From contig DASXFR010000075.1 in assembly GCA_036489495.1 (NCBI GenBank), positions 1 to 24,914 of the forward strand: a stretch of 24,914 nt of DNA, in the 5' to 3' direction. Below, piece by piece: positions 14,064 to 22,269 of this stretch. The position numbers and the translations under genes are program-made. Under the pieces are notes generated by a model. The model searched no databases and was not told the origin of the DNA. It worked only from the letters and a program-made list of their open reading frames with translations. This DNA is from DASZIT01 sp036489495 (GTDB lineage: Bacteria > Actinomycetota > Acidimicrobiia > Acidimicrobiales > RAAP-2). How positions within the stretch are numbered: the stretch's first letter is position 1; each line of letters starts with the position of its first letter.

Positions 14064-14479
14064 GCTGTACTCCTAGCGATCCGAAAATGGACAGATTGTT
14101 GCATTTGGAAGTTCGGGACCGGCGGTCTCGAATCTTGTCGTTCCGTATTTGCTCAATAGGCCCGTCACCGGCCACCCGCTCGAGCGATTGAAGCAGAACG
14201 CGGGTACGCCGTCTTGGGCTTCCGCATTGAAGCACAGCGTAGGCAATCCTGAATCGGAAGACATCCACCAAAAGGATGATTTACGCACCCGACCTGGGGA
14301 TTAAGCAATCCGGTGGTTGTTCCACCGGGCGCCAGGCCAGATTGATCGAGGCAGACTCTCGGGGGTGGCGGTCACTACGATTTCTCGCGCCGACCAATTC
14401 CCGCGTCGAACTTGACCACAGAATTGGGCCAGGCCATACGGGACACGAACGGTCCCCGATCACGGTGGGCCAATGGATC
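14064..14479. other. 416-bp intergenic region with no supported gene
   Basis: The sequence is visibly less GC-biased than its surroundings, and no frame shows coding character. It holds a 9-bp direct repeat ATTGAAGCA (14187-14195, 14226-14234), a small hairpin GCTTC/GAAGC (14218-14233), and two stem-loops around 14298-14328. A possible promoter for the propeller gene is TTGACC (14412-14417), 17 bp, then CATACG (14435-14440), which would leave a leader of about 33 nt. I could not match any known riboswitch or small RNA. Confidence 0.5.
14298..14328. repeat. Two overlapping stem-loops in the intergenic region
   Basis: CCGGTGG-TTGTT-CCACCGG (14310-14328) forms a perfect 7-bp stem. GGATT-AAGC-AATCC (14298-14311) forms a second 5-bp stem that shares 14310-14311, so both stems cannot be complete together. 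No T-run follows on either strand, so neither is a clear terminator. They lie upstream of the likely promoter of the propeller gene. Confidence 0.4.
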
Positions 14480-16609
14480 ATGTACAAAAGGGGGGTGCAG
14501 CCCCAGACCCGAATGCAACGCCGCGCCCAATTTCGGAGGCGCCGGACGGTGGTGGCGTTGGTGGCGCTGCTCCTCGTGGCGGGTGTGCTCTTCCTCACGC
14601 TGTCAAGCGGGGGGACCCCCACCTCCTCACGATCCTCGACTTCAACGTCCAGCCCGACGGGCGGCGGGCCGACCAATTCATCCAACGCCGCGCCTTCGCT
14701 GGAGGCCGGCAGCGAACCCTGGCAGCTTGCCGCCCCTCTCTCGAGAGAAACCGTCACGACCGACCACAGCCAACTTCGAATTCTCGGGGGGCTGACTCCA
14801 TCTGGAAGTTCGATCGGAAATGTGACGTCGCTCGACCCGGCGACCGGAACCTTTACGGCTTCCGGGTCGCTCCCGGCGGTGGTTCACGACGGTGCTGGAG
14901 CCACCCTCGGGACGTCGTCCCTCGTGTTCGGGGGAGGGGACCCCAACACCTTCGCCACGGTGCAGTCCATTGGCCTGCCCGCCGCATCGCCATCGGCTAC
15001 CGCCCAGGGCCAAGTCGTCAGCCAGCTCCCCCAGCCCCGGTCCGACCTCGCCGTCGCCTCGATCGTCTCCGGCGGATCCCATCCGTCCACCACTCTCTAC
15101 GTCGTCGGCGGCTATGACGGCACCAACTATCTGCCCGAGGTCCTGGCGACCAGCGATGGAACCCACTTCGCCACTGTGGCCAAGCTGCCGGTACCGGTCC
15201 GGTACGCGGCGACCGCATCCTTCGACGGCAAGATCTACACATTCGGTGGTCAAAACGGGGGAACCGGCACAACGGTCACCGCGACAGATGCCATCCAAGC
15301 GATCGACCCGTCAACGCATTTGGCCAAGGTGATCGGAAAGCTTCCCCAGCCTCTGTATGGCGCCTCCGCTTTCGTCATCGACAACCATCTGTATGTGGCC
15401 GGCGGCCAGACCGGCGCCGGCCAGACGCTGACCCAGCTCTACGAGTTCGACAATGCCACCGACAAGGTCAGTGACGCCGGGCTGCTTCCCCAAGCGGTGG
15501 CCTTCGCCGGGTTTGCCACCATCGGGACCGGGGCCTCGGCGGTGGGTTACCTGGTCGGCGGCGAAGTCGCCAGCCAGTCGGGGCCGGACCAAGCTGGCAT
15601 CCCATCGGGCTCGCTTCAGACGGTCATCTTCCTCCGTCCCAGCCGCTATGGGGGCCCGGTGGGTGGACCCTCGGCCGGGGCTCCCTATGCGGGTCACCTC
15701 CTCATCGCCGATCGGGGCAACGACCGACTGTTGGTCATGGACACGGCTCGTACCCTCGACTGGCAATATCCCTCGGCGATTGCGCCTCCACCTCCCGGGG
15801 GGTTCTATTTCCCCGACGATGCCTTCTTCTTCCACAACGGCACCGGAATCATTTCGAACCAGGAGGAGAATCACACGATCGTCGAGATCGGCTACCCCTC
15901 CGGGAAGCTCCTGTTTCAGTACGGGCACCCCGGAGTCCCCGGGAGCTCGGCGGGGTATTTGGATCAGCCCGATGATGCCTACCTCTTGAAGGACGGAACC
16001 GTCACGGTGGCCGATGCATTGAACAATCGGATCCTCTTCATCTCACCGACGGGCACAATCATCAATCAAATCGGAACCCTCGGAGTGTCGGTGCACCGCC
16101 CGCCAACCGGCATCGGCTACCCGAACGGTGACACCCCGCTGGCCAACGGTAATGTGCTGGTGTCGGAGATCACCGGGTCGTGGGTAACCGAGTACACGCA
16201 GGCAGGGCAATTGGTATGGACCACGCACTACCCCAGCGTCAACTATCCGTCCGACCCTCAACAACTCGGGCCGGACCTCTATTTGATGTGTGACTATGAC
16301 CCTCCCGCCGAAGGGCGCCTTCTCACCTTCACCCGGGAGGGCCAGATCATCTGGACCTACGATGTGACCGCCGGCGGCGGAGCGCTCAAGAAGCCTTCTC
16401 TGGCCGAGCAGCTGCCCAATGGGTTGATCATGACCAACGACGATTACCGAAACCGGGTCGTCGTCATCGATCCGAAGTACAACGCCATCGTGTGGCAGTA
16501 CGGCTTGACGGACACCGCCGGAACCGCGGTCGGCCTGCTGAGCATTCCTGACGGCTTCGACCTGCTCCTTCCGAACGGGACAACACCAACCCATCCACAA
16601 ACTGGCTGA
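14480..16609 (+). CDS. Membrane-anchored Kelch/NHL beta-propeller protein
   Basis: A 709-aa protein with a basic N-terminus (RRAQFRRRRT), one membrane helix (about 22-43, VVALVALLLVAGVLFLTL), and a Ser/Thr/Gly-rich linker to about residue 70, so the bulk is probably outside the cell. Residues of about 80-390 contain Kelch-type repeats with recurring GG pairs (ILGGL, VFGGG, LYVVGGYDG, IYTFGGQNGG, LYVAGGQTG, YLVGGEV). The rest resembles NHL/PQQ-like propeller blades (LLIADRGNDRLLVMD, VTVADALNNRILFISPTG, LPNGLIMTNDDYRNRVVVID). It is probably a binding scaffold; no catalytic site is evident. ATG at 14480 is chosen since the 68 codons upstream do not look like protein. The electron-transfer operon follows 249 bp later on the same strand. 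Confidence 0.8.
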   Translation: MYKRGVQPQTRMQRRAQFRRRRTVVALVALLLVAGVLFLTLSSGGTPTSSRSSTSTSSPTGGGPTNSSNAAPSLEAGSEPWQLAAPLSRETVTTDHSQLRILGGLTPSGSSIGNVTSLDPATGTFTASGSLPAVVHDGAGATLGTSSLVFGGGDPNTFATVQSIGLPAASPSATAQGQVVSQLPQPRSDLAVASIVSGGSHPSTTLYVVGGYDGTNYLPEVLATSDGTHFATVAKLPVPVRYAATASFDGKIYTFGGQNGGTGTTVTATDAIQAIDPSTHLAKVIGKLPQPLYGASAFVIDNHLYVAGGQTGAGQTLTQLYEFDNATDKVSDAGLLPQAVAFAGFATIGTGASAVGYLVGGEVASQSGPDQAGIPSGSLQTVIFLRPSRYGGPVGGPSAGAPYAGHLLIADRGNDRLLVMDTARTLDWQYPSAIAPPPPGGFYFPDDAFFFHNGTGIISNQEENHTIVEIGYPSGKLLFQYGHPGVPGSSAGYLDQPDDAYLLKDGTVTVADALNNRILFISPTGTIINQIGTLGVSVHRPPTGIGYPNGDTPLANGNVLVSEITGSWVTEYTQAGQLVWTTHYPSVNYPSDPQQLGPDLYLMCDYDPPAEGRLLTFTREGQIIWTYDVTAGGGALKKPSLAEQLPNGLIMTNDDYRNRVVVIDPKYNAIVWQYGLTDTAGTAVGLLSIPDGFDLLLPNGTTPTHPQTG

Positions 16610-16858
16610 TCCCCTCTGTCGGCCGGACTGGGCGAAGACCGATCGGGCAGGGTCAGTGAAGCACGCGGACACCCACACCGGCACGCGCGTCTCACCCGCC
16701 GGTTCCGGTGGGCCGAGCCCGGATTCACAGACAATCCACAGCTGAAATAAAGCTGACTCTGCGGGCCACCAGGTTGAATGAAGTCACCGAGCGCACAGGT
16801 TGGGCGATGCGCCCCTATCGCATTTGTCTCGACCGGCTTCCAACCGAAAGGTCATGAC

Positions 16859-17209
16859 GTGACACAACAGCCCGGCCGGGACCATCAAACCAGCCAACCT
16901 GCGGTGCAGGCGCGGGATCGAGCGATGTCCCGGGTTCGGCGGATGACGGCGGCAATCGGTGTCGCCGCCATTGCCAGTGCCGTCGGACTCGGGCTGCTGG
17001 TTGCGACCGAGACCACAGCCCAATCGTCGTCAACGACGAAACAGCCCTCCGGCACCTCGAGGTCGGGGAGTTCCGCCACGACAACGCCCTCCCTCTCAGC
17101 CTCCTCGTCATTGAAGTCGTCATCGGCAGCCGACCCCGCCACCACGACCACCACAACGGCGCCCAAGGCCACCACGACGAAGCCGGTCACTGTGTCAAGG
17201 CAGTCATGA
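16859..17209 (+). CDS. Small single-pass membrane protein with Ser/Thr-rich tail
   Basis: The 116-aa protein has a polar N-terminus, one hydrophobic helix (about 31-50, AAIGVAAIASAVGLGLLVAT) preceded by arginines, and a tail of more than 60 residues that is almost entirely Ser, Thr, Ala and Pro. The basic side suggests an N-in topology with the tail outside. No family is recognised. It sits where comparable actinobacterial clusters usually encode an FMN-binding domain protein modified by ApbE, but no such domain is visible. A short SGSSATTT stretch (69-76) vaguely resembles a flavinylation site; this is speculative. GTG at 16859 has AAAGG 7 nt upstream. It overlaps apbE by ATGA. Confidence 0.7.
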   Translation: MTQQPGRDHQTSQPAVQARDRAMSRVRRMTAAIGVAAIASAVGLGLLVATETTAQSSSTTKQPSGTSRSGSSATTTPSLSASSSLKSSSAADPATTTTTTAPKATTTKPVTVSRQS

Positions 17210-18243
17210 GCAGTACCTTCGTCGATTCGGTGCTCGGTTCCGAGACCTCGGATGCTCTGTTTGGCGTTCGCTCGATGCCGGCGATCGGCACCACCGTCAT
17301 GATTGCCGTGACCGACGCCGACCGGGCCGACTTCGCCCTATCCCTGTTGGCCGACGACCTCCGGGCCATCGACGAGGCGTGCAGCCGATTTCGTACCGAC
17401 TCCGAGGTCCGACAGGTGGAGCAGTGCAGCCTGGGTACACCGGTCCCGATCAGTCAACTGCTGTTCGACGCCATCGAAGTGGCCTGCGTAGTCGCAGTCA
17501 AGACCGCGGGAATCGTGGACCCGACCGTCGGGTCGGCCCTCGTCGAACTCGGCTATGACCGCGACTTCGATGCGATCACCCGCAGTGACCATCCCTCCGA
17601 GTACCGGCCACGTCCGGCTCCGGGTTGGTGGCGGATCGCGCTTGACCCCGGGGCTCGGACTCTGGCCGTCCCCACCGGGGTCCATATCGATCTGGGGGCA
17701 ACCGCGAAGGCGCTGGTCACCGACCGATCTGCTCAGCGGATTGCTTCGGCTCTCGGCTGCGGGGTCCTAGTGAATCTGGGCGGCGATGTCGCGGTGGCCG
17801 GCCAGTGCCCAAAAGGGGGATGGGCGATCGGCATCGCCGCCGACCGGACCGCGTCTATCGACGCGGCTGATCAAGTGGTGACCATCTTCGGCGGCGGTCT
17901 GGCCACTTCGGGCACCACCGCCCGTTCTTGGATCCGAAACGGCCGTACCCTTCACCACATCGTCGACCCGTGGACCGGGGAGCCGGCACCGGCGGTATGG
18001 ACCCTGGTGTCGACGACGGCACCGAGTTGCGTAGAGGCCAACGCCTGGAGCACCGCGGCGGTTGTCTGGGGTCACGATGCCGTCGGGAATCTGTCTGCCC
18101 TCGACGTGCCGGCCCGTCTCGTCAACTCCCAAGGCCGGATCGTCCATGTCGCCGGTTGGCCCGCCGATTCCGTTGGCCAGGTTGAGCTCATCGACGACGA
18201 CCGGCGAAACAACTCCGGTCTACCCGGGTTGTCGTGCCCATGA
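17206..18243 (+). CDS. apbE: FAD:protein FMN transferase (ApbE family)
   Basis: A 345-aa ApbE-like enzyme, which attaches FMN from FAD to a Thr or Ser of a redox protein. Visible motifs are SRFRTDSEV (60-68), IDLGATAKALVTD (161-173), VNLGGDVAVAG (189-199), GLATSGT (231-237), HHIVDPWTGEP (250-260) and EANAWSTAA (277-285), the usual order for FAD and Mg2+ binding. No signal peptide or lipobox is present, although many ApbE proteins act outside the membrane; Ala165 stands where a Gly-Ile is more common. It is coupled by ATGA on both sides, to the small Ser/Thr-rich protein and the ferric-reductase-like gene, which ties it to that membrane complex. Confidence 0.9.
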   Translation: MSSTFVDSVLGSETSDALFGVRSMPAIGTTVMIAVTDADRADFALSLLADDLRAIDEACSRFRTDSEVRQVEQCSLGTPVPISQLLFDAIEVACVVAVKTAGIVDPTVGSALVELGYDRDFDAITRSDHPSEYRPRPAPGWWRIALDPGARTLAVPTGVHIDLGATAKALVTDRSAQRIASALGCGVLVNLGGDVAVAGQCPKGGWAIGIAADRTASIDAADQVVTIFGGGLATSGTTARSWIRNGRTLHHIVDPWTGEPAPAVWTLVSTTAPSCVEANAWSTAAVVWGHDAVGNLSALDVPARLVNSQGRIVHVAGWPADSVGQVELIDDDRRNNSGLPGLSCP

Positions 18244-18971
18244 TCGGCACCTCCTCCACCGCCCTTTGGTACACGACCCGGGCCACCGGGACCGTCGCCC
18301 TGGTGCTGCTGACCGGGACCCTGGTGCTCGGGATTCTCACCGCCGGAAGAGTGCGGGCCCGGTCGTGGCCGAGGTTTGCCCAGGCGGATCTGCACAAGCG
18401 GGTCTCGCTGCTGGCCATGGTCTTCCTGGCCCTTCACGTGCTGACCTCCGTTCTCGACACCTACGTGCACGTGGGGTGGGCCGCCATCATCGTGCCCTTC
18501 GCCTCCCAATATCGTCCGGCGTGGACGGGACTCGGAACGGTGGGGGTGGATCTGATCCTGGCAGTGGCGATTTCTAGTGCTTTCCGCCAGCGCATCCGCT
18601 CCCGGACCTGGCGGGGCATCCACTGGCTGGCCTACGGAAGCTGGCCGGTGGCCATGTTCCATTCCCTGGGTATGGGCACCGACGCCTCCACATTATGGAT
18701 GGACGGTCTCGCAGTTCTCTGTTCGGTGGCCGTCATCAGCACGCTGGGCTGGCGGATCAGTGACGCCAAGAAGAGCCGGGACCGAGCCATTTCGGCCGGC
18801 GCCATCACCCGAGCCGCGCCGGTTCGCCTTGGATCGGACCCGATCCAAACGGGGCCGACCCGCGCCGAGGCCCTCCCGGCACCACTGGCGGGCACCTCCG
18901 CCAGCTCCGCCCCGTCCCGGCCGGGGCTGGGCGGCACCACGACCCAAATTCTCGAGAGGCATCGTCGATGA
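18240..18971 (+). CDS. Ferric-reductase-like transmembrane haem protein
   Basis: A 243-aa protein with about six hydrophobic helices. It resembles the ferric reductase-like transmembrane domain: His52 and His66 lie on one helix (LHKRVSLLAMVFLALHVL), and His128 and His141 on another (IHWLAYGSWPVAMFH). These four histidines could bind two b-type haems across the membrane. The NAD/FAD-binding half of full ferric reductases is absent and is probably replaced by the NuoF-like protein encoded next. The last 65 residues or so are a disordered, Pro/Ala/Ser-rich cytosolic tail. ATG at 18240 gives an ATGA overlap with apbE; it also ends in ATGA with the next gene. Confidence 0.85.
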   Translation: MIGTSSTALWYTTRATGTVALVLLTGTLVLGILTAGRVRARSWPRFAQADLHKRVSLLAMVFLALHVLTSVLDTYVHVGWAAIIVPFASQYRPAWTGLGTVGVDLILAVAISSAFRQRIRSRTWRGIHWLAYGSWPVAMFHSLGMGTDASTLWMDGLAVLCSVAVISTLGWRISDAKKSRDRAISAGAITRAAPVRLGSDPIQTGPTRAEALPAPLAGTSASSAPSRPGLGGTTTQILERHRR

Positions 18972-20251
18972 GCGTCATGACACGTGCGACCACCGAGCGG
19001 TTGCTGTTCGTAGACCGGGGAGCCGCGGTCCCGCTCGATCTGGCTGGGCACCTCGCCAACCACGGACACTTGGCCGTCCCGGCCCGGGACTATCCGAGCT
19101 GGAGAGCCGAGATGTTCCGCGCCGTCGCGGAGTCGGGGATCCTTGGACGCGGGGGCGGGGGCTTTCCCGCCGCGGCCAAGTGGGACGCCTTCCGTCGCGA
19201 CCCGCGGCGGCCGATGGTGGTGGTCAACGCCATGGAGGGTGAACCGGCGAGCGACAAGGACCAGGTACTGCTCAGCTACTCGCCGCACCTGGTCCTCGAC
19301 GGCGCGGAGACAGCGGCCGCGGTGATAGGAGCGTCGGAGATCGTGATTTGCATCGCCGACGGCAACTCGACGGCAGCTTCATCGATCGAAGCCGCGATCG
19401 GGGACCGAGGGCGTGCCGGAATGTCCGGGCGCCGGGCGTCGGTGGCGCGCCCCCCGGGCCGGTACGTGACCGGAGAAGAGTCGGCCCTGGTGAGCTGGCT
19501 CAACCATCGCCCGGCCCTGCCGAAATGGCGAATCGACAAATCGGTGCCCCTGAGCGTTGCCCGTCGTCCGGCGCTGGTCCACAACGCCGAAACGCTGGCC
19601 CAGATCGCACTCATCGCTCGGCACGGTCCCGAGTGGTTCCGTCGAGTGGGATCGCCGGAGGTGCCGGGCTCCATGCTGGTCACCGTCACCGGAGCCGTTC
19701 GGTCCCCCGGCGTGCTCGAGGTGGAGATCGGGACCCCGGTCGCCGAGATCCTCGGGCGCGTCGGGATCGATGCCGAGCTTTCGGCGGTACTGCTCGGTGG
19801 CTACGGAGGGGCCTGGGTGGATGCATCCCGACTCGCGACTGCCTACGGTGCCGGGGCTAATCACGGGGTCGGGGTAGTCGTCGCCCTGTCCGCCGCCTCA
19901 TGCGGCATCGCCGAGACTGCCCGGCTGGTGCGTTACCTGGCCGGTGAGAGCGCGGGTCAGTGCGGTCCGTGTGTCTTCGGGCTCCCGGCCATCGCCGGCG
20001 ACCTCGAGCAGCTGTCGGCCGGGCGGGCCGATGCCGAGGTGCTCGCCCGGATTCGAAGGCGGTCGGCCTCCGTCGAGGGACGAGGGGGGTGCCGCCACCC
20101 CGACGGCGCCGTCCGCCTGGTTCGGAGCGCGCTGGAGGTCTTTGCCGCCGATGCCATGGGCCATGCCCAGGGTCGCCCCTGTTCCGGGCATGACCTCCCG
20201 ACGGTGTTGACCTTCCCCCCATCCCGGCCACCGGGCGGGAGGACGCCATGA
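18968..20251 (+). CDS. NuoF-like NADH-binding FMN/Fe-S oxidoreductase subunit
   Basis: The 427-aa protein resembles complex I subunit NuoF (51 kDa). It has the FMN/NADH loop GILGRGGGGFPAAAKW (57-72), the acidic NAMEGEPASDKD (87-98), YVTGEESALVSWL (166-178), an SLBB-like segment (about 238-262) and a C-terminal Fe-S domain. In NuoF the N3 4Fe-4S cluster uses three cysteines in ESCxxCxxC plus one later. Here the segment reads ESAGQCGPC, so the first cysteine is Ala329 and only C332, C335 and C375 remain. It probably takes electrons from NAD(P)H or ferredoxin and passes them to the haem membrane protein encoded upstream. It is coupled by ATGA to both neighbours. Confidence 0.88.
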   Translation: MSVMTRATTERLLFVDRGAAVPLDLAGHLANHGHLAVPARDYPSWRAEMFRAVAESGILGRGGGGFPAAAKWDAFRRDPRRPMVVVNAMEGEPASDKDQVLLSYSPHLVLDGAETAAAVIGASEIVICIADGNSTAASSIEAAIGDRGRAGMSGRRASVARPPGRYVTGEESALVSWLNHRPALPKWRIDKSVPLSVARRPALVHNAETLAQIALIARHGPEWFRRVGSPEVPGSMLVTVTGAVRSPGVLEVEIGTPVAEILGRVGIDAELSAVLLGGYGGAWVDASRLATAYGAGANHGVGVVVALSAASCGIAETARLVRYLAGESAGQCGPCVFGLPAIAGDLEQLSAGRADAEVLARIRRRSASVEGRGGCRHPDGAVRLVRSALEVFAADAMGHAQGRPCSGHDLPTVLTFPPSRPPGGRTP

Positions 20252-20484
20252 CCGGACCATCTCGGACCGCCATCCGGCTCCGGGTGGATCCGGTGGCCTG
20301 TGATGCCTACGGGTACTGTGCAGAGCTGCTTCCTGAACGGGTCACCCTCGATGAGTGGGGCTATCCGGTCGTCGACGGTACTCCCGTCGATGGGGATCTG
20401 GCCGCACTGGCCACCCGAGCCGCCGCCGAATGCCCTCGTCGAGCGGTCCTGCTCCAAACGGTCGCGGTCTCCCGGCAGAAGTAG
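20248..20484 (+). CDS. Ferredoxin, single 3Fe-4S type
   Basis: A 78-aa acidic ferredoxin. It has VACDAYGYCAELLPE with Cys18 and Cys24 separated by five residues, and a third cysteine, Cys62, in ECPRRAV. The missing middle cysteine of the usual CxxCxxC marks a 3Fe-4S cluster, as in actinobacterial ferredoxins that serve cytochromes P450. It is a cytosolic one-electron carrier and the last gene of the ATGA-linked operon, so it is the likely electron donor or acceptor of the NuoF-like protein. No P450 gene is in the window. Confidence 0.9.
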   Translation: MTGPSRTAIRLRVDPVACDAYGYCAELLPERVTLDEWGYPVVDGTPVDGDLAALATRAAAECPRRAVLLQTVAVSRQK

Positions 20485-20500
20485 CCGGGCCCAGCTCCTG

Positions 20501-21655
20501 ATGGCGATGGACGATCCGTCCCGGAGCCGTTCCACCGGCGCTGTCGACCGGGATCGACCCGTAGGCTCGGCTCGGTGGTCGACGGTCGGTACAGCGCGGG
20601 ATGAAGAGGACCCGGGGCGCGGGGTGATCCCGACCGGCGCCTTCCGACTCTTCCGCCTGCTGGCGGCCGTTCCCGGCCGTCGGAACGACGCACTGGCGGT
20701 GGTCAACGGGTTCTTCGGCGACGCCCTCGATGATCAGGGGTCGAGCCTGGCCCTGCCCATGACCTGGCGCTCAGATACCGGCGGGGAGGTCTCCACCGAT
20801 CGGGTGAGCCTCGGCCGGGCGTTCCCTGACGCAACCGACCGTCTCGCCCTGCTCGTCCACGGCCTGATGTCGACCGAGTCGGTGTGGGGCTTTCCCGGGG
20901 ACCCCAAGACCACCTACGGCAGCCTCCTGGCCCGCGATCACTGTGTGACCCCCATCTGGTTGCGCTACAACTCTGGCCGGCACATCTCGACCAATGGGCG
21001 CGAGTTGGCCCGGATGCTGCACGACCTGGTGGCGGCCTGGCCGGTACCTGTTCGTGACATCACGCTCATCGGACACAGCATGGGCGGCCTGGTGATCAGA
21101 TCGGCTTGCCACTACGCCTCGGCCACGAGACCCTGGCGCGATTACCCCCAACTTCGGCGATCCTGGACATCCAAGGTCAGGCGGATGGTGCTCATCGGGG
21201 TGCCGAACACCGGAGCGCCGCTGGAGGTGTTCGCCAATTGGACGAGTGCGGCACTCTGGTCCCTTCCGATCCCGGCCACCCGGTTGCTCGGCCTCGGTCT
21301 CGACGTGCGGAGCGCAGGGATACGAGACCTCCGGTTCGGTTCGATCACCGACGAAGACTGGCGGGAAAAGGACCCCGACGCCCGCGTCCGACCCGTACCC
21401 CACCGGGTGGACGTACTTCGGCGGGCGGGCTACCTGATCATCGCCGGCGGGGTTGGCGGCGACACCGATCATCCGTTGACGCAGGTCTTCGGCGATGCGT
21501 TCGTGACCCCCTCAAGCGCGTCAGGCGCGGTCCGCGAGATGGCTGAAGAAGTCCTCTTCCCGGGTTCGACAGTTCAGTTGTTCCCGAAGGTGAACCACAT
21601 CGCCCTCGCCCACCGGCCCGAGGTCTACGCCGAGATCCACCGTTGGTGGCCCTGA
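20501..21655 (+). CDS. Alpha/beta hydrolase (esterase/lipase-like)
   Basis: A 384-aa hydrolase. LALLVHGLMSTESVWGF (115-131) provides the oxyanion-hole HG, LIGHSMGGLVIR (189-200) the nucleophile elbow with Ser193, and NHIALAHRPEVY near the C-terminus the likely catalytic His. The form resembles PGAP1/triacylglycerol lipase-type esterases. The first 40 residues or so are polar and probably disordered; there is no signal peptide. It starts 16 bp after the ferredoxin stop and may be read through from that operon, though its chemistry does not obviously belong to it. ATG at 20501 is chosen; ATG at 20507 is equally possible. It is convergent with the VOC gene. Confidence 0.83.
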   Translation: MAMDDPSRSRSTGAVDRDRPVGSARWSTVGTARDEEDPGRGVIPTGAFRLFRLLAAVPGRRNDALAVVNGFFGDALDDQGSSLALPMTWRSDTGGEVSTDRVSLGRAFPDATDRLALLVHGLMSTESVWGFPGDPKTTYGSLLARDHCVTPIWLRYNSGRHISTNGRELARMLHDLVAAWPVPVRDITLIGHSMGGLVIRSACHYASATRPWRDYPQLRRSWTSKVRRMVLIGVPNTGAPLEVFANWTSAALWSLPIPATRLLGLGLDVRSAGIRDLRFGSITDEDWREKDPDARVRPVPHRVDVLRRAGYLIIAGGVGGDTDHPLTQVFGDAFVTPSSASGAVREMAEEVLFPGSTVQLFPKVNHIALAHRPEVYAEIHRWWP

Positions 21656-21691
21656 GGCTTGGATCCAGGCGCCTTGATGGGCAGCGACGCC

Positions 21692-22156
21692 CTACGAGTA
21701 GCGAGTGGCCCGAGTCCCGGGAGGATGGTGGACTCCGGGGGCCGAGTCAGGGTTCTCAACGCAAACCTCACATTCCAGCCCGTCCGGGTCGCGGAAGAAG
21801 ATGCTCAGCATCGGTCCGAAGTCAGTGACGAAATCGTCGGCCGAGCCTCGGGTCATCAACCGGTCCCGGATCGTTTCGAACGCCTCGATGGAATCCGCCT
21901 GCACCGCGAAGTGATCGAGGCGTCCACGGCCGAACATCGGAGTCTGGCGGTCAGCCTCGGTGTTGCCCTCGATTTGGAACACGTTCAACTCGGCCCAGTC
22001 ACCGATCTTGATGATCGAGAGCCGGGGACCCTTCTCGTCAGGGAGCTCGGAACCGTCGCGGACGATCTCCGCGTCAAAGACGTCCTTGTAGAAACCCTGG
22101 AGTCGGGTGGAGTCGTTGGTGATGGTGGCGACGTGGTTGAGGCCCTTGAGCAGCAC
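21692..22156 (-). CDS. VOC family (glyoxalase/dioxygenase fold) protein
   Basis: A 154-aa VOC-superfamily protein with two beta-alpha-beta-beta-beta modules. Likely metal ligands are His8 in LNHVAT, His82 in LDHFAV and Glu130 in DPDGLECEV, the usual His/His/Glu pattern. Members include glyoxalase I, ring-cleavage dioxygenases, epimerases and resistance proteins; nothing here chooses among them. The GTG at 22156 has AAGGAG 6 nt upstream. It stands alone between a convergent hydrolase and a divergent small gene. Confidence 0.87.
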   Translation of the reverse strand: MLLKGLNHVATITNDSTRLQGFYKDVFDAEIVRDGSELPDEKGPRLSIIKIGDWAELNVFQIEGNTEADRQTPMFGRGRLDHFAVQADSIEAFETIRDRLMTRGSADDFVTDFGPMLSIFFRDPDGLECEVCVENPDSAPGVHHPPGTRATRYS

Positions 22157-22269
22157 GGTGGGCTCCTTTCATCCTGTTCCCTCCGTGCAATCTAGATGGG
22201 TCGATCCCGCCCCGCCCTGGCGGTTGGGGGCCTAACATCGCTGGGGCTGGCGGCCGAACACTGGGGGTG

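Noticed and set aside
14187..14234. Repeated ATTGAAGCA as a start of a repeat array
   Set aside because: Only two copies 39 bp apart with unrelated surroundings; not a CRISPR or tandem array.
14276..14479. N-terminal extension of the propeller protein to 14276
   Set aside because: The extra 68 residues lack coding character and would put the positively charged end and membrane helix in the middle of the chain. ATG at 14480 gives a normal membrane anchor.
16610..16858. Promoter or small gene before the Ser/Thr-rich protein
   Set aside because: A few AT-rich words (near 16740-16755) were seen, but no -35/-10 pair with acceptable spacing and no coding frame besides the N-terminal extension of the next gene.
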